64,000 bases of DNA from Smallanthus sonchifolius (Eukaryota > Streptophyta > Magnoliopsida > Asterales > Asteraceae), in contig CM042035.1 in assembly GCA_023525975.1 (NCBI GenBank), forward strand, positions 30,409,001 to 30,473,000, written 5' to 3'. The position numbers were made by a program, and so were the translations under genes. The notes under the pieces were generated by a model. The model searched no databases and was not told the DNA's origin. It saw only the letters and a list, made by a program, of their open reading frames with translations. This document shows positions 63,188 through 64,000 of the stretch, piece after piece (position 1 is the first letter of the stretch; every line of letters starts with the position of its first letter).

Positions 63188-64000
63188 GGACAACCAAGGA
63201 GGACTATCAACAATACATGGTATGTGGATAGTGGTTGCTCTCGACATATGACAGGGAATGTTAGATTGCTTGAGGATGTTAAACAAATTGATGGAGGTTA
63301 TGTCGCTTTTGCGGGTAATAAAGGCAGGTACATAACTGGACAGGGTACGTTAAAGAATGACAAAGTCAAATTTGAGAAGGTGAATTATGTTGAGCAGCTA
63401 GAACACAATCTTTTAAGTGTATCACAAGTTTGTGACAAGAAGTTTTCGTTCCATTTCAACGATGCTGAATGCTATATTTTGAAACCGGGCTTCGTGATTC
63501 CTGATGAAAGGATTCTCATGAAGGCTCCGAGGAGAAATGACACATATGTCCTTGACATGAGTGTCGCCTCTACAACGGATTCAATTCCTACTTGTTTACT
63601 CTCCAAGGCGTCAGAATCTGATTCAATGTTGTGGAATAGGAAGCTAGCTCACATTAACTATAGGAAGATGAACTACATTGTTAGGAATGATCTGGTTCTT
63701 GGTATTCCAAAGATGAAATTCTCAGTTCCTGATGATTGTATTCCTTGCAAGAAGGGGAAGCAAAGAAAGAAATCTCACAAATCTAAATCGACGAATTCTA
63801 TCGTAACTCCTTTGGAGCTGCTGCATATGGATTTGTTCGGTCCTATTAGTATCAGGAGCATTGGTGGAAAATCGTACTGCTTGGTAGTAACTGATGATTA
63901 CTCCAGATTTTCATGGGTTAAGTTTCTTTCCTCTAAAGTTGAAACCACTGAGTTGGTACAATACTTAATCTTGGGTTTGGAGAATTTATTCAATCTGAAA
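63188..64000 (+). CDS. Protease and integrase of element D (5' part, open to the window end)
   Basis: The frame opens GGACAACC after ATGTAG and stays open to 64000. The protease active site is WYVDSGCSRHMTGN (63218). Gag-pre-integrase is LWNRKLAHINYRKMN (a Cys-free variant of the usual LWHRRLGH, with Asn for the first His), then CIPCKKGKQRKKSHK. The integrase start LLHMDLFGPISIRSIGGKSY (first catalytic Asp) and DDYSRFSWVKFL follow. No stop codon occurs within the 813 bp seen. It is in the same frame as gag, separated from it by two stops. Confidence 0.85.

Larger units (their letters stand above)
59061..64000 (+). mobile_element. Copia retrotransposon D, 5' part (continues beyond the window)
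   Basis: LTR, primer site, leader, gag, protease and the start of integrase, all on the plus strand, inserted head to head into element C. The gag start, knuckles and stop architecture match element B, so it is Sirevirus-like. RT and everything downstream lie outside the window. Confidence 0.8.

Overview
The window is nuclear DNA of a flowering plant, most likely a eudicot of the Asteraceae type. This rests on spliced genes with GT-AG introns, long AT-rich spacers, copia (Ty1) elements with envelope-like ORFs, a chromovirus-type gypsy (Ty3) element and hAT/Harbinger DNA transposons. The family assignment is inference from the flavour of the repeats.

Positions 1-22200 are gene-bearing. They hold the last two exons of a plus-strand gene for a C-terminally membrane-anchored protein (201-1345), a complete 8-exon minus-strand gene for an At-4/1-like coiled-coil protein (1781-4464), and a complete 4-exon minus-strand gene for a purple-acid-phosphatase-29-type metallophosphoesterase (19339-22170). 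Between the last two lie a decayed PIF/Harbinger element (about 4555-6384), a Tourist-like MITE (6385-6603) and a hAT transposon (7427-18226, perfect 8-bp target duplication CTTAAAAC). A copia element without reverse transcriptase (8588-16553, target duplication AAATA) has split the hAT transposase gene.

Positions 22200-64000 are a retrotransposon nest. They contain a probable solo LTR (23365-24996) and a plus-strand copia fragment (26045-26580). A minus-strand Sirevirus-like copia element B (26581-49357) has its envelope-like ORF split by a gypsy element (26821-37631, target duplication ATCTT). Next is a degenerate gypsy-LTR-like region (49358-52726) that itself contains a copia solo LTR (51433-51920, target duplication AGTTC). 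Then comes a second minus-strand Sirevirus-like element C (52722-59060), cut at its polyprotein by a plus-strand copia element D (59061 to beyond the window end).

The most interesting pattern is regulatory. Four LTR families carry three or four copies of their own short palindrome, mostly spaced about 30-34 bp, ending just 5' of a TATA box. In elements B and C the same module (palindrome cluster, TATA box, leader with more palindromes, ORF) appears a second time, inside the element, between the reverse transcriptase/RNase H gene and the envelope-like ORF. This suggests that the envelope-like ORF has its own promoter. Three families also share a gag stop codon followed after 17-18 nt by YAG|GGACARCC at the start of the protease/pol ORF. 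None of the retroelement ORFs looks fully intact.
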